Below, one piece after another: positions 26,301 to 40,300 of a stretch of DNA of 64,000 nt; position 1 is the stretch's first letter, and each line of letters opens with the position of its first letter. A program made the position numbers and the translations under genes. The notes below the pieces were generated by a model that had not been told where the DNA came from, did no database searches, and saw only the letters and a list, made by a program, of their open reading frames with translations. This stretch comes from Metaphire vulgaris (lineage: Eukaryota; Annelida; Clitellata; Crassiclitellata; Megascolecidae): positions 1,162,013 through 1,226,012 of the forward strand of contig CM030849.1 of the NCBI GenBank assembly GCA_018105865.1. Reading direction: 5' to 3'.

Positions 26301-29300
26301 ATAATTGATACCCTGTTTGACACTGTACAATGCATATATTAGTGCTACAGTAGGCTGATATGCAAAAGTCAGAAGAGTGATGAAACAAATTAAAACCACA
26401 TTTTCGTGTGTCCCCAGCTTAGCTGAGTCACACCGTACTAGAATTGTCAATATATTCTGCCTCAATTTTATTCTGGAGCTTGCGAAATGCTCCGAAAAAT
26501 GGTGATCCACTTGAAACGACACTATAGGCCTACAAAATCTTTCAGCAATCTGTTCTTTGTTAAATGTCTAAAAAATCGAACGAGAGATAAGAAAGGGTTT
26601 AAGAGAGCTGGTTTCTTGTATGACAAGTTCTATAGACCACAAAAATATTATATAATTGATAACCTGTTTGACATTGGACAATGCATATAATAGTGCTACA
26701 GTAGGCTCATATGCAAAAGTCAGAAGAGTGATGAAACAAATTAAAACCACATTTTCGTGTATCCCCAGCTTAGCTGAGTCAAACCCTACTAGAATTGTCA
26801 ATATATTCTGTCTCAATTTTTTTCTAGAGCTTTCGAAATACCACGGAAATGAAACAACACTATACAAAGTCTTTCAGAAATCTGTTCTCTGTCAAATGTC
26901 TAAAAAATCGATTGAGAGATAAGAAGGGGTTTAAGAGAGCTGGTTTCTTGTATGACAAGTTCTATAGACCACAAAAATATTATATAATTATTAGCATTAT
27001 AGAATAGCGAGGGTGGTCATGGATGAGGCCTTCTAAATGCAGAAGTTGATGGCCTATGTTTGCAATGGCGATTGATATCAATGTAGTAATGGATGCTAAA
27101 GATAATGACTGAATGTGGTGCTTGAAATTGATCTCTAACAGGACGAAATAACTTTCAAATATGCGCTTGATTTTGCACAAATCCTATGCATTAATTATTA
27201 GCATTATAGAATAGCGAGAGTGGTCATGGATGAGGCCTTCTAAATGCAGAAGTTGATGACATATGTTTGCAATAGCGATTGATATCAATGTAGTAATGGA
27301 TGCTAAAGATATATAATTGATACCCTGTTTGACACTGTACAATGCATATATTAGTGCTACAGTAGGCTGATATGCAAATGTCAGAAGAGTGATGAAACAA
27401 ATTAAAACCACATTTTCGTGTGTCCCCAGCTTAGCTGAGTCACACCGTACTAGAATTGTCAATATATTCTGCCTCAATTTTATTCTGGAGCTTGCGAAAT
27501 GCTCCGAAAAATGGTGATCCACTTGAAACGACACTATAGGCCTACAAAGTCTTTCAGCAATCTGTTCTTTGTTAAATGTCTAAAAAATCGAACGAGAGAT
27601 AAGAAGGGGTTTAAGAGAGCTGGTTTCTTGTATGACAAGTTCTATAGACCACAAAAATATTATATAATTATTAGCATTATAGAATAGCGAGGGTGGTCAT
27701 GGATGAGGCCTTCTAAATGCAGAAGTTGATGGCCTATGTTTGCAATGGCGATTGATATCAATGTAGTAATGGATGCTAAAGATAGTGGCTGAATATGGTG
27801 CTTGAAATCGATCTCTAACAGGACGAAATAACTTTCAAATATGCGCTTGATTTTTCACAAATCCAATGTATTATTAGCATTATAGAATAGCGAGGGTGGT
27901 CATGGATGAGGCCTTCTAAATGCAGACGTTGATGGCCCATGTTTGCAATAGCGATTGATATCAATGTAGTAATGGATGTTAAAGATAGTGGCTGAATATG
28001 GTGCTTGAAATCGATCTCTAACAGGACGAAATAACTTTCAAATATGCGCTTGATTTTCACAAATCCTATGCATTATTAGCATTATAGAATAGCGAGGGTG
28101 GTCATGGATGAGGCCTTCTAAATGCAGACAATAATGGCCTATGTTTGTAATTGCGACTGATATCTATTAAGTGAAGAATGCTAAAGACAGTGGCTGAATA
28201 TGGTGCTTGAAATCCATCTCTAACTAGACCAAATAACTTTCAAATATGCGCTTTATTTTGCACAAATTCTATGCATTAATTATTAGCATTATAGAATAGC
28301 GAGGGTGGTCATGGATGAGGCCTTCTAAATGCAGAAGTTGATGGCCTATGTTTGCAATAGCGATTGATATCAATGTAGTAATGGATGCTAAAGATATATA
28401 AATGATACCCTGTTTGACACTGTACAATGCATATAATAGTGCTACAGTAGGCTCATATGCAAAAGTCAGAAGAGTGATGAAACAAATTAAAACCACATTT
28501 TCGTGTGTCCCCAGCTTAGCTGAGTCACACCGTACTAGAATTGTCAATATATTCTGCCTCAATTTTTTCTGGAGCTTGCGAAATGCTCCAAAAAATGGTG
28601 TTCCACTTGAAACGACACTATAGGCCTACAAAGTCTTTCAGCAATCTGTTCTTTGTTAAATGTCTAAAACATCGAACGAGAGATAAGAAGGGGTTTAAGA
28701 GAGCTGGTTTCTTGTATGACAAGTTCTATAGACCACAAAAATATTATATAATTGATAACCTGTTTGACATTGGACAATGCATATAATAGTGCTACAGTAG
28801 GCTCATATGCAAAAGTCAGAAGAGTGATGAAACAAATTAAAACCACATTTTCGTGTATCCCCAGCTTAGCTGAGTCAAACCGTACTAGAATTGTCAATAT
28901 ATTCTGTCTCAATTTTTTCTAGAGCTTTTGAAATGACCCGAAAAATGGTGATCCATTTGAAACGACACTATAGGCCTACAAAGTCTTTAAGAAATCTGTT
29001 CTCCGTCAAATGTCTAAAAAATCGAACGAGAGATAAGAAGGGTTTAAGAGAGCTGGTTTCTTGTATGACAAGTTCTATAGACCACAAAAATATTATATAA
29101 TTATTAGCATTATAGAATAGCGAGGGTGGTCATGGATGAAACCTTCTAAATGCAGAAGTTGATGTCCTATGTTTGCAATGGCGATTGATATCAATGTAGT
29201 AATGGATGCTAAAGATAATGACTGAATGTGGTGCTTGAAATCGATCTCTAACAGGACGAAATAACTTTCAAATATGCGCTTGATTTTTCACAAATCCAAT

Positions 29301-32300
29301 GTATTATTAGCATTATAGAATAGCGAGGGTGGTCATGGATGAGGCCTTCTAAATGCTGAAATTGATGGCCCATGTTTTGCAATAGCGATTGATATCAATG
29401 TAGTAATGGATGCTAAAGATAGTGGCTGAATATGGTGCTTGAAATCGATCTCTAACAGGACGAAATAATTTTCAAATATGCGCTTGATTTTCACAAATCC
29501 TATGCATTATTACCATTATAGAATAGCGAGGGTGGTCATGGATGAGGCCTTCTAAATGCAGAAGATAATGGCCTATGTTTGTAATTGCGACTGATATCTA
29601 TTAAGTGAAGAATGCTAAAGACAGTGGCTGAATATGGTGCTTGAAATCCATCTCTAACTAGACCAAATAACTTTCAAACTTGCGCTTTATTTTGCACAGA
29701 TTCTATGCATTAATTATTAGCATTATAGAATAGCGAGGGTGGTCATGGATGAGGCCTTCTAAATGCAGAAGTTGATGGCCTATGTTTGCAATAGCGATTG
29801 ATATCAATGTAGTAATGGATGCTAAAGATATATAAATGATACCCTGTTTGACACTGTACAATGCATATAATAGTGCTACAGTAGGCTCATATGCAAAAGT
29901 CAGAAGAGTGATGAAACAAATTAAAACCACATTTTCGTGTGTCCCCAGCTTAGCTGCTGAGTCACACCGTACTAAATTGTCAATATATTCTGCCTCAATT
30001 TTATTCTGGAGCTTGAAATGCTCCAAAAAAGGTGATCCACTTGAAACGACACTATAGGCCTACAAAGTCTTTCAGCAATCTGTTCTTTGTTAAATGTCTA
30101 AAAAATCGAACGAGAGATAAGAAGGGGTTTAAGAGAGCTGGTTTCTTGTATGACAAGTTCTATAGACCACAAAAATATTATATAATTGATAACCTGTTTG
30201 ACATTGGACAATGCATATAATAGTGCTACAGTAGGCTCATATGCAAAAGTCAGAAGAGTTATGAAACAAATTAAAACCACATTTTCGTGTATCCCCAGCT
30301 TAGCTGAGTCAAACCGTACTAGAATTGTCAATATATTCTGTCTCAATTTTTTCTAGAGCTTTGAAATGACCCGAAAAATGGTGATCCATTTGAAACGACA
30401 CTATAGGCCTACAAAGTCTTTAAGAAATCTGTTCTCCGTCAAATGTCTAAAAATCGAACGAGAGATAAGAAGGGGTTTAAGAGAGCTGGTTTCTTGTATG
30501 ACAAGTTCTATAGACCACAAAAAATATTATATAATTATTAGCATTATAGAATAGCGAGGGTGGTCATGGATGAGGCCTTCTAAATGCAGAAGTTGATGGC
30601 CTATGTTTGCAATGGCGATTGATATCAATGTAGTAATGGATGCTAAAGATAATGACTGAATGTGGTGCTTGAAATCGATCTCTAACAGGACGAAATAACT
30701 TTCAAATATGCGCTTGATTTTTCACAAATCCAATGTATTATTAGCATTATAGAATAGCGAGGGTGGTCATGGATGAGGCCTTCTAAATGCTGAAATTGAT
30801 GGCCCATGTTTGCAATAGCGATTGATATCAATGTAGTAATGGATGCTAAAGATAGTGGCTGAATATGGTGCTTGAAATCGATCTCTAACAGGACGAAATA
30901 ATTTTCAAATATGCGCTTGATTTTCACAAATCCTATGCATTATTACCATTATAGAATAGCGAGGGTGGTCATGGATGAGGCCTTCTAAATGCAGAAGATA
31001 ATGGCCTATGTTTGTAATTGCGACTGATATCTATTAAGTGAAGAATGCTAAAGACAGTGGCTGAATATGGTGCTTGAAATCCATCTCTAACTAGACCAAA
31101 TAACTTTCAAACTTGCGCTTTATTTTGCACAGATTCTATGCATTAATTATTAGCATTATAGAATAGCGAGGGTGGTCATGGATGAGGCCTTCTAAATGCA
31201 GAAGTTGATGGCCTATGTTTGCAATAGCGATTGATATCAATGTAGTAATGGATGCTAAAGATATATAAATGATACCCTGTTTGACACTGTACAATGCATA
31301 TAATAGTGCTACAGTAGGCTCATATGCAAAAGTCAGAAGAGTGATGAAACAAATTAAAACCACATTTTCGTGTGTCCCCAGCTTAGCTGAGTCACACCGT
31401 ACTAGAATTGTCAATATATTCTGCCTCAATTTTATTCTGGAGCTTGCGAAATGCTCCAAAAAAAGGTGATCCACTTGAAACGACACTATAGGCCTACAAA
31501 GTCTTTCAGCAATCTGTTCTTTGTTAAATGTCTAAAAAATCGAACGAGAGATAAGAAGGGGTTTAAGAGAGCTGGTTTCTTGTATGACAAGTTCTATAGA
31601 CCACAAAAATATTATATAATTGATAACCTGTTTGACATTGGACAATGCATATAATAGTGCTACAGTAGGCTCATATGCAAAAGTCAGAAGAGTTATGAAA
31701 CAAATTAAAACCACATTTTCGTGTATCCCCAGCTTAGCTGAGTCAAACCGTACTAGAATTGTCAATATATTCTGTCTCAATTTTTTTCTAGAGCTTTCGA
31801 AATGACCCGAAAAATGGTGATCCATTTGAAACGACACTATAGGCCTACAAAGTCTTTAAGAAATCTGTTCTCCGTCAAATGTCTAAAAAATCGAACGAGA
31901 GATAAGAAGGGGTTTAAGAGAGCTGGTTTCTTGTATGACAAGTTCTATAGACCACAAAAATATTATATAATTATTAGCATTATAGAATAGCGAGGGTGGT
32001 CATGGATGAGGCCTTCTAAATGCAGAAGTTGATGGCCTATGTTTGCAATGGCGATTGATATCAATGTAGTAATGGATGCTAAAGATAATGACTGAATGTG
32101 GTGCTTGAAATCGATCTCTAACAGGACGAAATAACTTTCAAATATGCGCTTGATTTTTCACAAATCCAATGTATTATTAGCATTATAGAATAGCGAGGGT
32201 GGTCATGGATGAGGCCTTCTAAATGCAGAAATTGATGGCCCATGTTTGCAATAGCGATTGATATCAATGTAGTAATGGATGCTAAAGATAGTGGCTGAAT

Positions 32301-34345
32301 ATGGTGCTTGAAATCGATCTCTAACAGGACGAAATAACTTTCAAATATGCGCTTGATTTTTCACAAATCCTATGCATTATTACCATTATAGAATAGCGAG
32401 GGTGGTCATGGATGAGGCCTTCTAAATGCAGAAGATAATGGCCTATGTTTGTAATTGCGACTGATATCTATTAAGTGAAGAATGCTAAAGACAGTGGCTG
32501 AATATGGTGCTTGAAATCCATCTCTAACTAGACCAAATAACTTTCAAACTTGCGCTTTATTTTGCACAGATTCTATGCATTAATTATTAGCATTATAGAA
32601 TAGCGAGGGTGGTCATGGATGAGGCCTTCTAAATGCAGAAGTTGATGGCCTATGTTTGCCATAGCGATTGATATCAATGTAGTAACGGATGCTAAAGATA
32701 ATTACTGAATATGGTGCTTGAAATCGATCTCTAACAGGACGAAATAACTTTCAAATATGCGCTTGATTTTGCACAAATCCTATGCATTAATTATTAGCAT
32801 TATAGAATAGCGAGGGTGGTCATGGATGAGGCCTTCTAAATGCAGAAGTCGATGGTCTATGTTTGCAATAGCGATTGATATCAATGTATTAATGGATGCT
32901 AAAGATATATAATTGATACCCTGTTTGACACTGTACAATGCATATATTAGTGCTACAGTAGGCTGATATGCAAATGTCAGAAGAGTGATGAAACAAATTA
33001 AAACCACATTTTCGTGTGTCCCCAGCTTAGCTGAGTCACACCGTACTAGAATTGTCAATATATTCTGCCTCAATTTTATTCTGGAGCTTGCGAAATGCTC
33101 CGAAAAATGGTGATCCACTTGAAACGACACTATAGGCCTACAAAGTCTTTCAGCAATCTGTTCTTTGTTAAATGTCTAAAAAATCGAACGAGAGATAAGA
33201 AGGGGTTTAAGAGAGCTGGTTTCTTGTATGACAAGTTCTATAGACCACAAAAATATTATATAATTATTAGCATTATAGAATAGCGAGGGTGGTCATGGAT
33301 GAGGCCTTCTAAATGCAGAAGTTGATGGCCTATGTTTGCAATGGCGATTGATATCAATGTAGTAATGGATGCTAAAGATAATGACTGAATATGGTGCTTG
33401 AAATCGATCTCTAACAGGACGAAATAACTTTCAAATATGCGCTTGATTTTTCACAAATCCAATGTATTATTAGCATTATAGAACAGCGAGGGTGGTCATG
33501 GATGAGGCCTTCTAAATGCAGACGTTGATGGCCCATGTTTGCAATAGCGATTGATATCAATGTAGTAATGGATGTTAAAGATAGTGGCTGAATATGGTGC
33601 TTGAAATCGATCTCTAACAGGACGAAATAACTTTCAAATATGCGCTTGATTTTCACAAATCCTATGCATTATTAGCATTATAGAATAGCGAGGGTGGTCA
33701 TGGATGAGGCCTTCTAAATGCAGAAGTTGATGGCCTATGTTTGCAATAGCGATTGATATCAATGTAGTAATGGATGCTAAAAATAGTGGCTGAATATGGT
33801 GCTTTAAATCGTTCTCTAACAGGACGAAATAACTTTCAAATGTGCGCTTGATTTTGCACAAATTCTATGCATTAATTATTAGCATTATAGAATAGCGAGT
33901 GTGGTCATGGATGAGGCCTTCTAAATGCAGAAGTCGATGGTCTATGTTTGCAATAGGGATTGATATCAATGTAGTAATGGATGCTAAAGATAATTACTGA
34001 ATATGGTGCTTGAAATCAATCTCTAACAGGACGAAATAACTTTCAAATATGCGCTTGATTTTGCACAAATCCTATGCATTAATTATTAGCATTAGAGAAT
34101 AGCGACGGTGGTCACGGATGAGGCCTTCTAAATGCAGAAGTTGATGGCCTATGTTTGCAATAGCGATTGATATCAATGTAGTAATGGATGCTAAAGATAT
34201 ATAATTGAAACCCTGTTTGACACTGTACAATGCATATAATAGTGCTACAGTAGGCTGATATGCAAAAGTCAGAAGAGTGATGAAACAAATTAAAACCACA
34301 TTTTCGTGTGTCCCCAGCTTAGCTGAGTCACACCGTACTAGAATT
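26300..34345 (+). repeat. Satellite block 1: alternating modules A and B in higher-order repeats
   Basis: Module B (about 350 bp) starts near GATACCCTGTTTGACACTG or GATAACCTGTTTGACATTGG and contains AAACCACATTTTCGTGT, CCCAGCTTAGCTGAGTCA, GAAACGACACTATAGGCC, AAATCGAACGAGAGATAAG and ATAGACCACAAAAATATTAT. B and a second subtype B' usually stand side by side (for example 26306 and 26656), followed by 1.6-3.6 A monomers. Equivalent points at 28402, 29836 and 31269 give a 1.43-kb higher-order period. 26172 and 27184 give about 1.01 kb. Bases 27180-28060 and 32780-33656 match at an offset of about 5596. Frames of 60-116 codons on both strands are by-products of the repeats. Confidence 0.95.
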
Positions 34346-37300
34346 AGTACAGTTGATAAGCCGTATGATTGTTCATTTTGTGGATAAAAGCATGAAATTT
34401 TGAACATTGACACTTCTTATAATTTAGTAACGTTCTGTCCAGAGGCATTCGAGTAAACTTAAGGGTAGGGGTACACCTAGGGGGTATGACTAGAGGTAGG
34501 CGTACCCTAGGGGTAGTGGTACCCATGGGGCTAGGGGTAGGGGTACCCCGTGTGATAGGGTAGGGAAATCAAAAGTGCTAGCCATTCACACGTCTGCCAA
34601 TACCATTCTCTCTAGTTTTATATCAAAAGTGCTTGGCATTCAGAATTTTGCCTGTGGTATTCTCTAATGCGTAAATTGGACATTTTAAAGGACATTCATA
34701 AACTACAGAGAGTGATATTGGCAGACGTATGAATGGCTAGCACTTTTGCAGAGAAAAGAAGAGCACCAGCTAATCAAGTTTTTTTTCAAAAATTAGGCCA
34801 TTATCTCTTGTAGATCAAAAGTTCTTGTCATTGAGAATTTTGCCTGAGATATTCTCTAATGCGTAAATTAGACATTTTAAAAGGACATTTATAAACTACA
34901 GAGAGTGATATTGGCAGACGTATGAATGGCTAGAACTTTTGGCAGAGAAGTGAAGAGCACCAGCTAATCAAGTTTTTTTCAAAAATTAGGCCACTATCTC
35001 ATGTATATCAAAAGTTCTTGGCATTCAGAAATTTGCCTGAGATATTCTCTAATGCGTAAATTGAACATTTTTAAGGACATTTTTATCTACAGAGAATGCT
35101 ATTGGCGACATTGCTCATGGGTATGAACAATTATGCCAGTTTTCATCACAATCTGAGATGGTGGCGTCCGATTTTATTCAAAAGCGTTTTGATTTGATGC
35201 GGAATTACCCTTTTCGTATTTTAGTTTCGGAGTAAAAGCGACATGAAATGATAATATTCATATCTGTACACTCTATAAGCACAATATTATTATTATTACT
35301 TAGTATTGTTTATTTGGCACTGTATCGATTGTCATTTGTCTACGTACTGCAGATCAAGCGGAATTTTTTTTACAAATTATCAAGAAACTTTATGGTGCCA
35401 AATTGCTTGGTAAGAGATAACAAAAACTTGTGCATCCTTTGGGGAAATTGTTCTGGGCCATGTACCCTATAACTGTGCCAAGTGGCATGCTTTTATCCAG
35501 AAGTGAACGATTCTTGGCTTTTATGGACTTTAGCCACTGAACTAGTACAGTTGATAAGCCGTATGATTGTTCATTTTGTGGATAAAAGCATGAAATTTTG
35601 AACATTGACACTTCTTATAATTTAGTAACGTTCTGTCCAGAGGCATTCTGAGTAAACTTAAGGGTAGGGGTACACCTAGGGTATGACTAGAGGTAGGCGT
35701 ACTAGGGTAGTGGTACCCATGGGGCTAGGGGTAGGGGTACCCCGTGTGATAGGGTAGGGAAATCAAAAGTGCTAGCCATTCACACGTCTGCCAATACCAT
35801 TCTCTCTAGTTTTATATCAAAAGTGCTTGGCATTCAGAATTTTGCCTGTGGTATTCTCTAATGCGTAAATTGGACATTTTAAAGGACATTCATAAACTAC
35901 AGAGAGTGATATTGGCAGACGTATGAATGGCTAGCACTTTTGCAGAAAAAAGAAGAGCACCAGCTAATCAAGTTTTTCAAAAAATTAGGCCATTATCTCT
36001 TGTAGATCAAAAGTTCTTGGCATTCAGAAATTTGCCTGAGATATTCTCTAATGCGTAAATTAGACATTTTAAAGGACATTTATAAACTACAGAGAGTGAT
36101 ATTGGCAGACGTATGAATGGATAGAACTTTTGGCAGAGAAGTGAAGAGCACCAGCTAATCAAGTTTTTTCAAAAATGAGGCCACTATCTCATGTATATCA
36201 AAAGTTCTTGGCATTCAGAAATTTGCCTGAGATATTCTCTAATGCGTAAATTGAACATTTTAAGGACATTTTATCTACAGAGAATGCTATTGGCGACATT
36301 GCTCATGGGTATGAACAATTATGCCAGTTTTCATCACAATCTGAGATGGTGGCGTCCGATTTTATTCAAAAGCGTTTTGATTTGATGCGGAATTACCCTT
36401 TTCGTATTTTAGTTTCGGAGTAAAAGCGACATGAAATGATAATATTCATATCTGTACACTCTATAAGCACAATATTATTATTATTACTTAGTATTGTTTA
36501 TTTGGCACTGTATCGATTGTCATTTGTCTACGTACTGCAGATCAAGCGGAATTTTTTTTACAAATTATCAAGAAAATTTATGGTGCCAAATTGCTTGGTA
36601 AGAGATAACAAAAACTTGTGCATCCTTTGGGGAAATTGTTCTGGGCCATGTACCCTATAACTGTGCCAAGTGGCATGCTTTTATCCAGAAGTGAACGATT
36701 CTTGGCTTTTATGGACTTTAGCCACTGAACTAGTACAGTTGATAAGCCGTATGATTGTTCATTTTGTGGATAAAAGCATGAAATTTTGAACATTGACACT
36801 TCTTATAATTTAGTAACGTTCTGTCCAGAGGCATTCGAGTAAACTTAAGGGTAGGGGTACACCTAGGGGTATGACTAGAGGTAGGCGTACCCCTAGGTCA
36901 GTGGTACCCATGGGGCTAGGGGTAGGGTACCCCGTGTGATAGGGTAGGGAAATCAAAAGTGCTAGCCATTCACACGTCTGCCAATACCATTCTCTCTAGT
37001 TTTATATCAAAAGTGCTTGGCATTCAGAATTTTGCCTGTGGTATTCTCTAATGCGTAAATTGGACATTTTAAAGGACATTCATAAACTACAGAGAGTGAT
37101 ATTGGCAGACGTATGAATGGCTAGCACTTTTGCAGAGAAAAGAAGAGCACCAGCTAATCAAGTTTTTCAAAAATTAGGCCATTATCTCTTGTAGATCAAA
37201 AGTTCTTGGCATTCAGAAATTTGCCTGAGATATTTCTCTAATGCGTAAATTAGACATTTTAAAGGACATTTATAAACTACAGAGAGTGATATTGGCAGAC

Positions 37301-40300
37301 GTATGAATGGCTAGAACTTTTGGCAGAGAAGTGAAGAGCACCAGCTAATCAAGTTTTTCAAAAATTAGGCCACTATCTCATGTATATCAAAAGTTCTTGG
37401 CATTCAGAAATTTGCCTGAGATATTCTCTAATGCGTAAATTGAACATTTTAAGGACATTTTTATCTACAGAGAATGCTATTGGCGACATTGCTCATGGGT
37501 ATGAACAATTATGCCAGTTTTCATCACAATCTGAGATGGTGGCGTCCGATTTTATTCAAAAGCGTTTTGATTTGATGCGGAATTACCTTTTTCGTATTTT
37601 AGTTTCGGAGTAAAAGCGACATGAAATGATAATATTCATATCTGTACACTCTATAAGCACAATATTATTATTATTACTTAGTATTGTTTATTTGGCACTG
37701 TATCGATTGTCATTTGTCTACGTACTGCAGATCAAGCGGAATTTTTTTTACAAATTATCAAGAAACTTTATGGTGCCAAATTGCTTGGTAAGAGATAACA
37801 AAAACTTGTGCATCCTTTGGGAAATTGTTCTGGGCCATGTACCTATAACTGTGCCAAGTGGCATGCTTTTATCCAGAAGTGAACGATTCTTGGCTTTATG
37901 GACTTTAGCCACTGAACTAGTACAGTTGATAAGCCGTATGATTGTTCATTTTGTGGATAAAAGCATGAAATTTTGAACATTGACACTTCTTATAATTTAG
38001 TAACGTTCTGTCCAGAGGCATTCGAGTAAACTTAAGGGTAGGGGTACACCTAGGGGTATGACTAGAGGTAGGCGTACCCCTAGGGGTAGTGGTACCCATG
38101 GGGCTAGGGGTAGGGGTACCCCGTGTGATAGGGTAGGGAAATCAAAAGTGCTAGCCATTCACACGTCTGCCAATACCATTCTCTCTAGTTTTATATCAAA
38201 AGTGCTTGGCATTCAGAATTTTGCCTGTGGTATTCTCTAATGCGTAAATTGGACATTTTAAAGGACATTCATAAACTACAGAGAGTGATATTGGCAGACG
38301 TATGAATGGCTAGCACTTTTGCAGAGAAAAGAAGAGCACCAGCTAATCAAGTTTTTTCAAAAATTAGGCCATTATCTCTTGTAGATCAAAAGTTCTTGGC
38401 ATTCAGAAATTTGCCTGAGATATTCTCTAATGCGTAAATTAGACATTTTAAAGGACATTTATAAACTACAGAGAGTGATATTGGCAGACGTATGAATGGA
38501 TAGAACTTTTGGCAGAGAAGTGAAGAGCACCAGCTAATCAAGTTTTTTCAAAAATGAGGCCACTATCTCATGTATATCAAAGTTCTTGGCATTCAGAAAT
38601 TTGCCTGAGATATTCTCTAATGCGTAAATTGAACATTTTAAGGACATTTTTATCTACAGAGAATGCTATTGGCGACATTGCTCATGGGTATGAACAATTA
38701 TGCCAGTTTTCATCACAATCTGAGATGGTGGCGTCGATTTTATTCAAAAGCGTTTTGATTTGATGCGGAATTACCCTTTTCGTATTTTAGTTTCGGAGTA
38801 AAAGCGACATGAAATGATAATATTCATATCTGTACACTCTATAAGCACAATATTATTATTATTACTTAGTATTGTTTATTTGGCACTGTATCGATTGTCA
38901 TTTGTCTACGTACTGCAGATCAAGCGGAATTTTTTTTTACAAATTATCAAGAAAGTTTATTGTGCCAAATTGCTTGGTAAGAGATAACAAAAACTTGTGC
39001 ATCCTTTAGGGAAATTGTTCTGGGCCATGTACCCTATAACTGTGCCAAGTGGCATGCTTTTATCCAGAAGTGAACGATTCTTGGCTTTTATGGACTTTAG
39101 CCACTGAACTAGTACAGTTGATAAGCCGTATGATTGTTCATTTTGTGGATAAAAGCATGAAATTTTGAACATTGACACTTCTTATAATTTAGTAACGTTC
39201 TGTCCAGAGGCATTCGAGTAAACTTAAGGGTAGGGGTACACCTAGGGGTATGACTAGAGGTAGGCGTACCCCTAGGGGTAGTGGTACCCATGGGGCTAGG
39301 GGTAGGGGTACCCCGTGTGATAGGGTAGGGAAATCAAAAGTGCTAGCCATTCACACGTCTGCCAATACCATTCTCTCTAGTTTTATATCAAAAGTGCTTG
39401 GCATTCAGAATTTTGCCTGTGGTATTCTCTAATGCGTAAATTGGACATTTTAAAGGACATTCATAAACTACAGAGAGTGATATTGGCAGACGTATGAATG
39501 GCTAGCACTTTGCAGAGAAAAAGAAGAGCACCAGCTAATCAAGTTTTTTTCAAAAATTAGGCCATTATCTCTTGTAGATCAAAAGTTCTTGGCATTCAGA
39601 AATTTGCCTGAGATATTCTCTAATGCGTAAATTAGACATTTTAAAGGACATTTATAAACTACAGAGAGTGATATTGGCAGACGTATGAATGGCTAGAACT
39701 TTTGGCAGAGAAGTGAAGAGCACCAGCTAATCAAGTTTTTTCAAAAATTAGGCCACTATCTCATGTATATCAAAAGTTCTTGGCATTCAGAAATTTGCCT
39801 GAGATATTCTCTAATGCGTAAATTGAACATTTTAAGGACATTTTTATCTACAGAGAATGCTATTGGCGACATTGCTCATGGGTATGAACAATTATGCCAG
39901 TTTTCATCACAATCTGAGATGGTGGCGTCCGATTTTATTCAAAAGCGTTTTGATTTGATGCGGAATTACCCTTTTCGTATTTTAGTTTCGGAGTAAAAGC
40001 GACATGAAATGATAATATTCATATCTGTACACTCTATAAGCACAATATTATTATTATTACTTAGTATTGTTTATTTGGCACTGTATCGATTGTCATTTGT
40101 CTACGTACTGCAGATCAAGCGGAATTTTTTTTACAAATTATCAAGAAAATTTATGGTGCCAAATTGCTTGGTAAGAGATAACAAAAACTTGTGCATCCTT
40201 TGGGGAAATTGTTCTGGGCCATGTACCCTATAACTGTGCCAAGTGGCATGCTTTTTATCCAGAAGTGAACGATTCTTGGCTTTTATGGACTTTAGCCACT

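Noticed and set aside
25690..34345. CRISPR-like array
   Set aside because: Monomers of about 203 and 350 bp directly abut without short unique spacers, and the window is eukaryotic.
35220..35475. Hydrophobic 74-codon frame in module C as a membrane protein gene
   Set aside because: The Leu/Ile run comes from an ATTATTATT repeat, the frame breaks in several copies, and no start context or family match is evident.
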